This document shows positions 8,281-16,958 of a stretch of 45,539 nt of DNA, one piece after another. The position numbers and the translations under genes were made by a program. The DNA comes from Thermoplasmata archaeon (lineage in GTDB: Archaea > Thermoplasmatota > Thermoplasmata > RBG-16-68-12), in the NCBI GenBank assembly GCA_036395115.1, contig DASWDU010000008.1, positions 1 to 45,539 of the forward strand, read 5' to 3'. The notes beneath the pieces were generated by a model, which was not told the origin of the DNA, did no database searches, and worked only from the letters and a program-made list of their open reading frames with translations. Numbering within the stretch: the stretch's first letter is position 1; every line of letters begins with the position of its first letter.

Positions 8281-8464
8281 GCACGGCGCGGGTTAGGAAC
8301 GCCCGCGCAAAGATCTTGGCCGTCTCCAGGTCGCCCCGCTGCAATTCGACGAGGAACGCCTTGCCGAACACCATTTGAAGGGAATCTTCTACGACGGCGA
8401 GCGCCATCATCGGATGGCGTCCTCCGAGAACGACTTGAACGCGGCGCTCAAGAATATCAGACAT
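8243..8464 (-). CDS. Small hypothetical protein (73 aa)
   Basis: A 73-residue ORF beginning MSDILERRVQVVLGG is predicted to be mostly helical with a balanced composition, unlike the Arg/Pro-rich shadow frames common in this GC-rich DNA. I do not recognise the family and see no motif. It converges on tmk, overlapping its 3' end by 38 bp. The ATG lies within an AT-richer patch (about 8448-8475), which fits a start region. It may be real but could be chance. Confidence 0.45.
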   Translation of the reverse strand: MSDILERRVQVVLGGRHPMMALAVVEDSLQMVFGKAFLVELQRGDLETAKIFARAFLTRAVLTSKRPLSVAAA

Positions 8465-8514
8465 GATTATCGTTTGGCCATCCAGCAGGTCTACGCTTCG
8501 TGGACGGTTCTGTA

Positions 8515-8556
8515 ACGTTTGCGGGTGATGGCCCTAGCGGACCGCCACCGCAACGT
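8515..8556 (+). other. Long imperfect hairpin upstream of repeat copy 2
   Basis: ACGTTTGCGGGTG at 8515-8527 pairs with CACCGCAACGT at 8546-8556, giving 11 base pairs with two single-base bulges. It lies in the gene-free stretch between the small minus-strand ORF and the dispersed element, and may be part of the same transcript. Window truncation prevents checking whether copy 1 also carries it. Confidence 0.45.
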
Positions 8557-8657
8557 CGCTCCGCTCCGCTTCCGCTCCTCCCGTGCGCCTCTGGCCTCGC
8601 CAGGAGGACGTAGAGGGGACTCATCGCATAATCGCGGAGGGCACCGGGATGGAACCG

Positions 8658-8906
8658 TACACCCCTTGGCCTCCTCGTCGGAGGCCGGGTTCATTCAGTG
8701 GGCCCACGATTGGGCCGTCGCTCCTCCGAGATGCGACGCCATCGTCACACCCCGGGCCCGCCCGTGTTCTGCGCAGGGCGCGTCATGCCGGATTGGGCCA
8801 CTCGACGGTGGTCTTCCACCGGAGGTCTCGGTGGTCTATCCTAACGTGGGCGATTCCCATCGACGTTTTGGGAGGACATCGGTGAAAGTGAAAATGCGAA
8901 CGGAGC
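8658..8906 (+). repeat. Dispersed structured element, copy 2 (possible ncRNA)
   Basis: This is the second copy of the element at 1-256, in the same orientation, about 125 nt upstream of herA. Stems: GGCCTCC/GGAGGCC at 8668-8674/8680-8686 and GGCCCA/TGGGCC just downstream. The third stem becomes GGCCAC/GTGGTC, with a G-U pair replacing an A-U pair of copy 1. The core CACCCCGGGCCCG...CCACCGGAGGT is nearly identical; the first spacer is 11 nt shorter and the block before CGGTGAAAGTGAAAAT is 4 nt longer. The gene-free region 8465-9030 therefore contains this element, the hairpin at 8515 and the herA promoter. Confidence 0.65.
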
Positions 8907-8982
8907 TGTTATCAACGAATCTCCGGTGTGCGAGCGCGCCAATCTGTGAACGAGTTCGGGTGACCGCCCCGACCTGGACAAA

Positions 8983-8991
8983 TCTATTTAA
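8983..8991 (+). promoter_or_regulatory. TATA box for herA
   Basis: TCTATTTAA lies in a locally AT-rich patch immediately after repeat copy 2. It predicts a transcript start near 9013, about 18 nt before the ATG at 9031. The repeat is therefore upstream of, not inside, the herA mRNA. Confidence 0.65.
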
Positions 8992-9030
8992 CTCGACTCC
9001 GGGTTATCGCGCCGCGCATGGGATGCACGC

Positions 9031-10521
9031 ATGGAGTCCGCCGCTCATTCTAGGTCTTCTTCCCATCATGGCGACGGATTTGTCGGCGTCATCTACGGCG
9101 ACATCGGCACGACATCTTTCCGCTGTTCCGTCGTCGATCGGATCGAGCGGAATGAGTTCGTCCAAGTCGAACACGAGACGTGTGGCGTCGTCCTCGGCCG
9201 TGTCGACCAGATTGAGCGGAAGACGGACCTGTCGCTGGACCGCGCTCAGCAGCTGAACGACGGCGACCCGGTCGACGTGGAGGAGCGGGTGTCCGCCCAG
9301 GTCAGCGTGATCGGGTATCGGGACGACCGCCGATTGCTCCAGGTCCCGCGCACCCCGTTCCGCGCCGGCGAGCCCGTGCGTAAGGCGGAGACCGCCACGA
9401 TTCAAGAGGTCATCGGCCTCGAGGAAGACCGAAAGCACGGCGCCTATGTCGGGCTGCTGGCGGGCCATGACGTCCCCGTCTTCCTCGACATCAACGCGAT
9501 GGTCCAGAAACACGTCTCGATCCTCGCGAAGACGGGCGGCGGGAAGTCGTACATCGCGGGCGTCCTCATCGAGGAGCTCATGAAACACCACGTGACTTGC
9601 GTCATCGTCGACCCGCACGGGGAATACGCCGCCCTCCGGGACAAGGGGAAACACCCGGAAGGAGCGGCCCGCTTCCGCGTCGAACCGCGGGCCTACGCGG
9701 ACGTCATCCAGGTATTCTCCCCGGACACGAAGATCAACCCGGGGAGCCGGCCGCTGAAATTCACGCTCAGCAATCTCGACGCAAGGGACATCCTGTCGCT
9801 CACGGGCTCCGCGAAGGTCCGCACGCACCTCACGGGGCTGCGGAAGGCGCTGGACCTCCTGCGGCAGGCGACGAAAGACTACACGATCCGCGACATCATC
9901 CGCGTTCTCGAGCGTGAGGACGACCCACAGAACGCCTCCTTGATCGACGAACTCGAATACCTCAGCGAGGTCGAGATTTTCGCGAAGGAGGGCACGCGGA
10001 TCGACGAACTCGTGATCAAGGGCAAGACAACGATCATCAACCTGAAAGGAGTGCCCCCCGACATCCAGGAGCTCGTCGTGAACCGGCTCGCGACCGCGAT
10101 GTTCGAACTCCGCAAGGTCGGCCGGATCCCGCCCATGATGCTCGTCGTGGAGGAAGCACACAATTTCTGTCCCCAGGTCGGGCAGGTCGCGTCGTCGAAA
10201 GTCTTTCGAACGCTCGCTTCGGAGGGACGGAAATTCGGCCTCGGACTCGTCGTCATCACGCAGCGCGCCGCGAAGGTCGACAAGAACGTCCTCAGCCAGT
10301 GCAACACGCAGATCATCCTGAAGGTCACGAACCCGAACGACTTGAAGGCGATCATCGCGAGCGTCGAGGGCTTGACGACGGCGATGGCGGAAGAAATCTC
10401 CCGCCTTCCGATCGGCGTCGCGATCATGACGGGCGGGGGCCTCCAGATGCCGCTGATGGTCGAGGTCCGGCCGCGGGAGACGCGCCACGGGGGCGAGAGC
10501 GTGAAGGTCATCGAGGACTGA
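9031..10521 (+). CDS. herA: HerA-type hexameric DNA translocase/helicase ATPase
   Basis: HerA forms a hexameric bidirectional DNA translocase which, with the nuclease NurA, Rad50 and Mre11, resects DNA ends in archaeal recombination repair. Visible: an N-terminal HAS-barrel-like region (about residues 15-120), Walker A AKTGGGKSYIAG (Lys about 172), IVDPHGEY typical of HerA/FtsK-like ATPases, Walker B MMLVVEEAHNF, the arginine-containing LASEGRKFGLGLVVITQR, and LSQCNTQIILKV near the C-terminus. The 496 residues are normal for HerA. No nurA, rad50 or mre11 is present in the window, although these genes are often adjacent. Virus- or defence-associated HerA homologs exist, but the complete motif set supports the repair type. 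Confidence 0.9.
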   Translation: MESAAHSRSSSHHGDGFVGVIYGDIGTTSFRCSVVDRIERNEFVQVEHETCGVVLGRVDQIERKTDLSLDRAQQLNDGDPVDVEERVSAQVSVIGYRDDRRLLQVPRTPFRAGEPVRKAETATIQEVIGLEEDRKHGAYVGLLAGHDVPVFLDINAMVQKHVSILAKTGGGKSYIAGVLIEELMKHHVTCVIVDPHGEYAALRDKGKHPEGAARFRVEPRAYADVIQVFSPDTKINPGSRPLKFTLSNLDARDILSLTGSAKVRTHLTGLRKALDLLRQATKDYTIRDIIRVLEREDDPQNASLIDELEYLSEVEIFAKEGTRIDELVIKGKTTIINLKGVPPDIQELVVNRLATAMFELRKVGRIPPMMLVVEEAHNFCPQVGQVASSKVFRTLASEGRKFGLGLVVITQRAAKVDKNVLSQCNTQIILKVTNPNDLKAIIASVEGLTTAMAEEISRLPIGVAIMTGGGLQMPLMVEVRPRETRHGGESVKVIED

Positions 10522-10559
10522 GACAGTCCGATGAAGTCTCCCTCGACAAGGGTCACGGG

Positions 10560-10606
10560 GCGTTGTGCGCGGTGTGATTACACATGATGCAAAAGCCTCA
10601 CAACGC
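10560..10606. promoter_or_regulatory. Nested inverted repeat between herA and the glycosyltransferase cluster
   Basis: An outer 8-bp perfect inverted repeat, GCGTTGTG (10560-10567) and CACAACGC (10599-10606), encloses a smaller palindrome TGTGATTACACA (10573-10584). No T-run follows. It may be a transcription-factor operator for the downstream cluster or a herA terminator hairpin. No convincing TATA box was found between it and the ATG at 10672. Confidence 0.4.
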
Positions 10607-10671
10607 AAACGTGTCCGTCTATCTTCACCGCGCCGGATTTGGTGCCCCCGCAGGAGCGAGGCAGGGGGGGC

Positions 10672-12018
10672 ATGAACGACACCGTCGTCGGCGAGTCTAC
10701 CAAGTCTTGGACGACTGGCCAGTTTCGACCCACGGGAAGGGTGTCGGGGACACGACGTGCCATCGGTGGTCGGGACGACCTTAGACCTTCCAGTGTTCGG
10801 ACCGTGCTTCTGTACGCTCAGGACAGCAAAGGAATGGGTCATGTCGCCCGGACCCTGACGATCGCTCGCCACCTCCTCGCCGCCTATCCGAACACCGTCG
10901 CTTACATCGCGACGGAGTCTCCCGTGACGAGCGAACTCCCCCTCCCGAGCCGATGCGACTACGTCAGACTGCCCACTCATTGGCTCTCTTGGGCGGATCA
11001 TGAGAAAGTTACCCAACACTTGCGCGACGAGCGCGCAAAGCTCCTGCGCGAGATCGCGCTGCAACTGGCTCCGGACCTGGTCATCGTGGATCACGAGCCG
11101 GTCGGCCATAAGGGCGAGTTCCGGGCCGGCCTCTTCGCGCTTAAGGCCGAACGTCCGTCGACCAAATTCGTCTTCGGGCTGCGCGACGTCATGGACGATG
11201 CGGGCCGGATCCAGGCACAGTGGCAGGAATTGGGAGTCTACGAGGCCCTCGAGACCGTGTACGACGTCATCGCCGTGTTCGGCGAACGCGGCGTGTACGA
11301 TATCGCAGATGCGTGCGCCCTCCCCGCATCCGTCCGGTCGAAGCTGCTCTATTGCGGATATGTCGTCCGAGAGCCGCCCCGGGTCGCCGGTCGCGAGGTG
11401 CGTGGACAGTACGGTTTGTCTCCGGAGGGACCCCTCTTGGTTGCCACGGTAGGCGGGGGAAGCGATGGCTACCCGCTGCTCGCGGCGACCTTGGATGCCC
11501 TGGACTGTTTGCAGGCCGCCCACCCGGGCCTCAACGCGATCCTCGTAACGGGACCGCTCATGCCGGCCGACGAGCAACTGGCGCTACGAGGACGAGCCGC
11601 GGCAAGGCGCCGGATCCTTTTCCATGCTGACAACTACCGACTCGTGAGCGTCGCAGACGCCGTCGTGAGCATGGGAGGCTACAACAGCGTGTGCGAAGCC
11701 CTGTGTGCCGGCAAACCCTTGGTCATCGTCCCGCGCATCGTCCCCAAACTCGAACAGCAGATCCGCGCGGCGACCATGGCGGCTAAGGGCTTGGCCCGTT
11801 GGGTCCATCCAAGGGATCTAAACGGGAAGAACCTCGCCGAAGCGATCGACTGGGCGTTGCGGCGCAATCGGGACGCGTATGCGCGACGGCTCCGCGAGGT
11901 GATTCCCTCGTTCGACGGCGCCCCGAGGCTCGCAGCCTACGTCGCCCAATGGCTCGGAAATGGTGACGTTCACCGCTCGCCTCCTAAGGATTCTCTGTCG
12001 GTGGAGGAAGCCGCATGA
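10672..12018 (+). CDS. Predicted glycosyltransferase, GT-B fold, COG4671/MurG-like (paralog A)
   Basis: The protein (about 448 residues) has the GT-B two-domain layout. The N-terminal acceptor-domain loop reads YAQDSKGMGHVARTLTIAR, with the GxGH signature of MurG/COG4671 enzymes. The C-terminal nucleotide-sugar-binding motif reads SMGGYNSVCEALCAGKPLV and is followed by EQQIRAATMAAKGLARWV. It probably transfers a sugar from a nucleotide donor to a lipid or small acceptor at the cytoplasmic face; there is no membrane segment. ATG at 10672 follows a G-rich stretch; an in-frame TTG/GTG reading upstream is less likely. About 35 residues precede the fold and are not conserved in paralog B. The stop overlaps the paralog B start as ATGA, which implies coupled translation. 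Confidence 0.85.
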   Translation: MNDTVVGESTKSWTTGQFRPTGRVSGTRRAIGGRDDLRPSSVRTVLLYAQDSKGMGHVARTLTIARHLLAAYPNTVAYIATESPVTSELPLPSRCDYVRLPTHWLSWADHEKVTQHLRDERAKLLREIALQLAPDLVIVDHEPVGHKGEFRAGLFALKAERPSTKFVFGLRDVMDDAGRIQAQWQELGVYEALETVYDVIAVFGERGVYDIADACALPASVRSKLLYCGYVVREPPRVAGREVRGQYGLSPEGPLLVATVGGGSDGYPLLAATLDALDCLQAAHPGLNAILVTGPLMPADEQLALRGRAAARRRILFHADNYRLVSVADAVVSMGGYNSVCEALCAGKPLVIVPRIVPKLEQQIRAATMAAKGLARWVHPRDLNGKNLAEAIDWALRRNRDAYARRLREVIPSFDGAPRLAAYVAQWLGNGDVHRSPPKDSLSVEEAA

Positions 12019-13331
12019 TCGCCCCCTCTAACGCCTCGATGTCGGAAAGTCCCGCTCGAGCCATGACCGAAGGCCGAAACCAGGACATCCTGATCATCCT
12101 GTTGTACGCGCAGGACAGCAAAGGAATGGGTCATGTCACGCGGAACCTGACGATCGCGCGCCATCTCCTCGCCGCGTACCCGAACGCCGTGGCCTTCATC
12201 GCGACGGAGTCGCCCGTCGTGGACGACTTCTCGCTGCCGAGACGCTGCGACTACATCAAACTGCCCAGGCGTCTGATCCCCGATGGGATTCGCGAAACGC
12301 AAGCCGAAGCATCGGACGGTAAGGACCATTTTCGGGACATCCGAGGGAGGATGCTACGCGAGGCCGCCTTGGGACTGGCCCCGGACCTTGTCCTCGTGGA
12401 TCACGAGCCCTTCGGGTATCGGGGGGAATTTCGCGAAGGACTCTTCGCTCTCAAGGACCGGTATCCCGACACGAAGCTCGTCCTCGGGCTACGCGACATC
12501 ATGGACGACCCGGGGCGGATCCGGGCGAAGTGGCGGGAGAAGGGGGTGTACGATGCTCTCAAGGACCTATACGATGGAATCGCGGTGTACGGCTCGCGTT
12601 CCCTCTACGACGTCGCGGACGCCTACGGCATTCCACCTCCGGTGATGTCCAAGTTGCACTACTGTGGATTTGTCGTCCGCGAACCGCCGGATGTCGATCC
12701 CGTCGCCGTACGACTCCGTTACGGGCTTCCCTCAAAGGGGCCTCTCGTGGTTGCAACGGTGGGCAGCGGCATCGACGGCGCTCCAGTTCTCGAAGCCACC
12801 GAAGCGGCCGTCGAGCGGCTCCGCGCGAAGTTTCCCGACCTCCGCGCCGTCCTCGTGACGGGACCGTTCATGCCGTCCGAACAACAGGCGAAACTTCAGG
12901 AGCACGCGACGGCGGCCGTCCGGGTCGTCCCGCGGGCCGACAACTTCCAGCTCATGGCATGTGCGGATGCGATCGTGAGCATGGGCGGATACAACAGCGT
13001 GTACGAAGCCTTGGTCGTCGGCCGACCGCTGGTGATCGTTCCGAGGTGCACCCACAAGGTCGAACAGCGGATCCGTGCGGAGACGCTCGCCGCACACGAC
13101 CTGGCCCGATGGATCCATCCGGAGAATCTGAACAAGGGTCGCCTCGCAGAAGACCTGGAGTGGGCCCTGACCCGCGATCGAGCAGCGCACGCGCGACTGG
13201 TTCGCGAAGTTATCCCTTCATTCGACGGGGCCGCTAACCTCACGGCATATCTCGGCTCGTGGCTCGGTCGCGCTCCCGCGGGCGGAGGACATTCCGGCAA
13301 AGAACCATCCCCGCTGGTGCAACCCGCATGA
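12015..13331 (+). CDS. Predicted glycosyltransferase, GT-B fold, COG4671/MurG-like (paralog B)
   Basis: This 438-residue protein is a tandem paralog of the preceding gene: YAQDSKGMGHVTRNLTIAR at the N-terminus and SMGGYNSVYEALVVGRPLV at the C-terminus, with nearly the same order of blocks throughout (DLVLVDHEPFG, LGLRDIMDDPGRI, LVTGPFMP). A 10-15 residue insertion after the first third (PDGIRETQAEASDG) differs from paralog A and may alter acceptor choice. Keeping both copies side by side suggests two sequential sugar transfers, or a heteromeric enzyme. It overlaps both neighbours by ATGA junctions (12015-12018 and 13328-13331), strong evidence of one operon. Confidence 0.85.
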   Translation: MIAPSNASMSESPARAMTEGRNQDILIILLYAQDSKGMGHVTRNLTIARHLLAAYPNAVAFIATESPVVDDFSLPRRCDYIKLPRRLIPDGIRETQAEASDGKDHFRDIRGRMLREAALGLAPDLVLVDHEPFGYRGEFREGLFALKDRYPDTKLVLGLRDIMDDPGRIRAKWREKGVYDALKDLYDGIAVYGSRSLYDVADAYGIPPPVMSKLHYCGFVVREPPDVDPVAVRLRYGLPSKGPLVVATVGSGIDGAPVLEATEAAVERLRAKFPDLRAVLVTGPFMPSEQQAKLQEHATAAVRVVPRADNFQLMACADAIVSMGGYNSVYEALVVGRPLVIVPRCTHKVEQRIRAETLAAHDLARWIHPENLNKGRLAEDLEWALTRDRAAHARLVREVIPSFDGAANLTAYLGSWLGRAPAGGGHSGKEPSPLVQPA

Positions 13332-15799
13332 TCCCCATCTCCTCCACCCTGCAACCGGACGAAACGGAGGCTGTCTTAGTTGCGGCGCTGCAGGATCTGC
13401 AAGGGACGGGAACTCGCCTCGAGAGGTGGACCGCGGACGATCGATTCACGGAGCACGGCAAGCGGAAGGTCGTTCGGTACGATCTCGAGGCACGACTGCC
13501 AGGGAGTCACCGCGTCCAGCGCTTTCGATGGCTAGGGAAGTTCTATGACTCCGACGAGGACGCGAGACGGGTCATGGCGGTGCTCCGGGACCTAGCGACG
13601 AACGGGAGCAGCGGCCGGGAGGGCCTCGCGGTCCCGAACGTCATCACCTATCACGCACCCCGCCGACTTCTCCTGATGACATACGAATCGGGCGAGTCGG
13701 TCGGCACGGCCATCGCGCGGGACGCCCAAGCGATTCTGGCGGCTCTCGGACGGGCCCTCGCAACGTTGCATGCGCTGCCGGTAACCCCTCCCCGAGTCAC
13801 ATCCCCCGGTGTCCTCCTGGACGATTTGCGGTCAAGGGTCGAGGATCTCTGCAAGCGGTTCCCCGCCGCGGCGGGTGTCTTGCGGAACGAATTCCTCCGG
13901 CTCGAACAGGAGGCGCCGCCGCTCCCCGCCGTGGCCTCGTTCGTGCACGGAGACTTCGGGCCCGCCAACCTCCTCTGGAGAAGCGGGCACATCGTCGCCC
14001 TGGATTTCGACAAGTGTGCCCAAGGCGATCCAGCCTTGGACCTGGGCAATTTGCTGACGCAGCTGCTCCGCATGACCGTCCGCAAGCCCGAGAAGTTGCA
14101 CGACTTTCCTTCCGCGAGGGCGATCGTCCTCGACGCGTATCAGAGCTCTTCTCCAAAAGATCCTGGCCTGGATGGGCGGGTCGCTTGGTATGAGCGAGCG
14201 ATCCTCCTGCGCAAGATTCACAAGCTGCTTTTCAGCGACAGCCAGAACCGGAACCCGGAGGTGAGGCGAAAGCGGGCGGCCGAAGCGACCCAGCTCGTCG
14301 ATCTCATCTCAGCGGGCCCATCGCACAGGACGCCGGACCGATTCCCTACCGCGAGGATAGAACCTGTGACGGGGACGGGATTTCTTCGTGAGTCGGAGAG
14401 AGCGCGACCCGTTATGGTCCGCCCTGAAGGGTTTCCCTTCGCTCCCAGGTTCCCGCAGCTCGCGCTGGCCAGCGACCCGAAGATCATGCTCGAGGTTTTC
14501 CGGACCCATCTGAAGCCGGTCGGAGGGAGGGTCTACCGTATCGAGGACTGCGTCCCCTTCCGTTTCCGGTGCCACCCGTCTGCGAAGCGCTGCGTCCTCC
14601 AGTACACGCTTCACGTCACGGAGCCCTCCACGGGTCGCCGCTGGGACCAGTGGGTGACGGGCCTCCTGTATGCGGATGAGGGCAAGGCGGAACGGCACTG
14701 GAAGCAGATGGAGTCCACGGACCATCCCGGCCGTGAGATTCCCGAGGGCTGGATCACCTTCGAACCCGTGGTCCTCGTCCCGGAGATGCAGATGCTCGTG
14801 GAGGTCTTCCCGTTCGACCGGAGGCTTCGGAATCTGAGCCTCGTGATGGGCGGCGCGCGACGCAGCCTCGAGCCCCCGCTCCTGGCGCGTTTGGGGCCGG
14901 GCGCCTGGCAGGTCGAGGAGCGGACGATCGAGCCGATTCGATACCGGACCGAGTTGGGGGCCGCCCTCCGGTACACGATCCGCGCGCGGGATGCGCGGAC
15001 GGGACGAGTCGAGACGACCCGTTGCTTCCTGAAGGTCTACAACCACGAGCATGGGGCCGAAACGTTGCAGCTCCTGCGGTCCCTGTCAAAGGCGCCGGAC
15101 GACGGACAAAGGCCGTATTCCGTGATCAAGCCGATCGACTATCTGAGCGAGTTCCGGACCCTTGCCCTCGAGGAAGCCCCGGGCCATCCCCTGAGCCAGC
15201 TCCTCCTTCAGGGCATGGATCCGGCGGACGCCATGCGCCCGGTAGCGCAGGCCATCGCCGCGTTCAACCAAGATGACCTGCCGATTCCGCGGCAGGAGTC
15301 GCGTTCCGACCATCTGGAGGTGGTCCGCAGGGCGTCCAGCCTGGTCCAGTGGGCGTGTCCCGAGACGGGGGCTACCGTCCAGTCGATCACGGATGCGGTC
15401 GTCCAAGGACTGGACGAGGTGCCGCCCGGGCCGATACACGGGGACCTGAAGCCGGATCACATCTTCCTCTCCGAAGACCGTGTGATCTTCATCGACCTCG
15501 ACCGCGCGGCCTTGGGCGATCCCGTCCGGGATCCCGCCCATCTCGTCGCATATCTCCTAGGCAGGCTCGGCTTGGACGCGATGCCTCGCGAGCTGACCCG
15601 CGCAGCCGCGGCCGCGTTCGTAGAGGAGTACTTCCGCCGGGTCCCGTCGTCGTGGCGGGAGCGGTTTCCCCTGCACTGTGCGGGCGCTCTCATCGAGCTC
15701 GCCAGCGGGTTTTTCAGCCGGCACGAATCGGGATGGCGCGATCAAGTCGCGGAGGCCGTCGAGGCGGCACATCACGCACTTTCGGATGGGTTCTGGTGA
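13328..15799 (+). CDS. Double-domain aminoglycoside phosphotransferase (APH)-fold kinase
   Basis: An 823-residue protein contains two protein-kinase-like APH domains. Domain 1 (about residues 20-330) has a candidate ATP-binding lysine in WLGKFYDSDEDA, the Brenner loop HGDFGPANLL (His 207) and metal-binding LDFDKCAQGDPALDLGNL, so it looks catalytically complete. Domain 2 (about residues 400-815) has CFLKVYNHEHGAE, HGDLKPDHIFL (His 704) and IDLDRAALGDPVRD, but the usual asparagine four residues after the catalytic Asp is His. APH-fold enzymes phosphorylate sugars, choline, amino alcohols and antibiotics. The position between two glycosyltransferases and two more kinase-fold genes suggests phosphorylation of a sugar or glycan intermediate. 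It starts at an ATGA overlap. Confidence 0.8.
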   Translation: MIPISSTLQPDETEAVLVAALQDLQGTGTRLERWTADDRFTEHGKRKVVRYDLEARLPGSHRVQRFRWLGKFYDSDEDARRVMAVLRDLATNGSSGREGLAVPNVITYHAPRRLLLMTYESGESVGTAIARDAQAILAALGRALATLHALPVTPPRVTSPGVLLDDLRSRVEDLCKRFPAAAGVLRNEFLRLEQEAPPLPAVASFVHGDFGPANLLWRSGHIVALDFDKCAQGDPALDLGNLLTQLLRMTVRKPEKLHDFPSARAIVLDAYQSSSPKDPGLDGRVAWYERAILLRKIHKLLFSDSQNRNPEVRRKRAAEATQLVDLISAGPSHRTPDRFPTARIEPVTGTGFLRESERARPVMVRPEGFPFAPRFPQLALASDPKIMLEVFRTHLKPVGGRVYRIEDCVPFRFRCHPSAKRCVLQYTLHVTEPSTGRRWDQWVTGLLYADEGKAERHWKQMESTDHPGREIPEGWITFEPVVLVPEMQMLVEVFPFDRRLRNLSLVMGGARRSLEPPLLARLGPGAWQVEERTIEPIRYRTELGAALRYTIRARDARTGRVETTRCFLKVYNHEHGAETLQLLRSLSKAPDDGQRPYSVIKPIDYLSEFRTLALEEAPGHPLSQLLLQGMDPADAMRPVAQAIAAFNQDDLPIPRQESRSDHLEVVRRASSLVQWACPETGATVQSITDAVVQGLDEVPPGPIHGDLKPDHIFLSEDRVIFIDLDRAALGDPVRDPAHLVAYLLGRLGLDAMPRELTRAAAAAFVEEYFRRVPSSWRERFPLHCAGALIELASGFFSRHESGWRDQVAEAVEAAHHALSDGFW

Positions 15800-15802
15800 A
15801 GA

Positions 15803-16957
15803 ATGCTGCCAAACCTTGACGTCCCCAATAACGGCCCGCCCTTGGGGCCTTGGCAGTTGTCCACGGAACTTCCCCAAGATCCCGCGTTGCCCGCCCTGGG
15901 GGCCTTTCGAGCCACGGGACTCTCGGGAGCCCTACCCGAGCTCGCGCTTTCCGATAGCCCCGTCGAGCTTCGGCTCTGCAACTACGTCGTTGGGTCCCGG
16001 GCGACGTTCGAGGCTCGGGCTGGGGACCGCCGTTTCGCCATCAAGCTTTACGCGGACGATCCGTCTCTCGAAGCGGATCTGTACCGAAGGCTCGCTCGCG
16101 TCGGTCTTGCCCGGGAACATGGGCCCCGGGCGCCGCGCTTGCTGGCCTCGGACGCCCGTCTCCGGGTCTTGGTCCTCAGCTGGTTGGAGGGGCCGACCGT
16201 CCATCATCTCGTTCGAGAGGGAAAAGGGGTCCGCGCCGGACAGCTCGCCGCCTCCTGGCTCTGGCATGCCTCCCGGCGACGCGTGAGGTTCGGGCCGCCG
16301 CGCGGCCGGGGACACATGCTATACCAAGCGGGCGTCTCGGCGGGGGCTCTCGGTGTCGTCCAACCCGCGCTTGGGGCTGACGCCAAGCGGGTGGCCAAGA
16401 TGCTTGTGCGCGCGCCGCTCACGGAGGGCCCCCCGACTCTGGTCCACGGGACGTTCTACGCCCGCCACATCTTGGATTTGGGCGACGTCCCTGGAGTGAT
16501 TGACTGGAATCAGTTCGGAGTCGGTCCGATCGAAATCGATGCCGGGATGTTCCTCGCAACGATCTCTCGACTCGCGCTGCGCCACGAGTCGTTCGCCCGC
16601 GAAGCCGAACGGACGAAGCAGTCGTTCTTGGACCGCGCGCGAGGGCTCTTGGACCTTCGAACCTTGGAGTGGTACTGGGCGGCAGGACTGTTGCACCTTG
16701 CCGCGACCGGCTTGAAGACCGCCCAGACTCGAGAAGTTCCGGGAGAAGCCCCCGCGATTCTCGAGGAAGCGGGGCGGCATGCCCGGTTCGCCACGGAGGG
16801 CTTTCCGGATGAGGCCCGGGAGATGCCGACCCTCCTCGCGCGGTTTCGACTGGCCTTCCGCTCCCGATCCCCCGCCCCGGCCCTCGCCCAGAGCGGCCCC
16901 GTCGATCATATGCGACCGAACTCCCCGGACGCCCAAAGGTCCGACCGGAAGGAATAG
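15803..16957 (+). CDS. APH-fold kinase-like protein with HGT in place of catalytic HGD (paralog 1)
   Basis: The 384-residue protein follows the double kinase after 3 nt. It keeps a kinase-like N-lobe with a lysine in RRFAIKLYADDPSLEADLY, a hinge-like VLSWLEGPTVHHLV, a catalytic-loop equivalent LVHGTFYARHILDL (residues about 213-226) and VIDWNQFG, the DFG-position segment. The catalytic aspartate of HGD is Thr (HGT, 215-217) and the loop asparagine is His, so it is probably a pseudokinase or uses altered chemistry. The metal-position Asp and ATP-site Lys are kept, so nucleotide binding may persist. The next gene is its paralog with the same substitutions. The C-terminal 40 residues are low complexity. 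Confidence 0.7.
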   Translation: MLPNLDVPNNGPPLGPWQLSTELPQDPALPALGAFRATGLSGALPELALSDSPVELRLCNYVVGSRATFEARAGDRRFAIKLYADDPSLEADLYRRLARVGLAREHGPRAPRLLASDARLRVLVLSWLEGPTVHHLVREGKGVRAGQLAASWLWHASRRRVRFGPPRGRGHMLYQAGVSAGALGVVQPALGADAKRVAKMLVRAPLTEGPPTLVHGTFYARHILDLGDVPGVIDWNQFGVGPIEIDAGMFLATISRLALRHESFAREAERTKQSFLDRARGLLDLRTLEWYWAAGLLHLAATGLKTAQTREVPGEAPAILEEAGRHARFATEGFPDEAREMPTLLARFRLAFRSRSPAPALAQSGPVDHMRPNSPDAQRSDRKE

Positions 16958-16958
16958 C

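Noticed and set aside
9004-11577. 857-codon open frame on the minus strand across herA and the first glycosyltransferase
   Set aside because: It lies opposite two genes with clear motifs, is Arg/Asp/Val-rich and matches no family; long antisense frames are common in GC-rich coding DNA.
10672-13331. Tandem glycosyltransferase genes as an assembly duplication
   Set aside because: The copies differ throughout, including indels, and join with precise ATGA overlaps, so they are true diverged paralogs.
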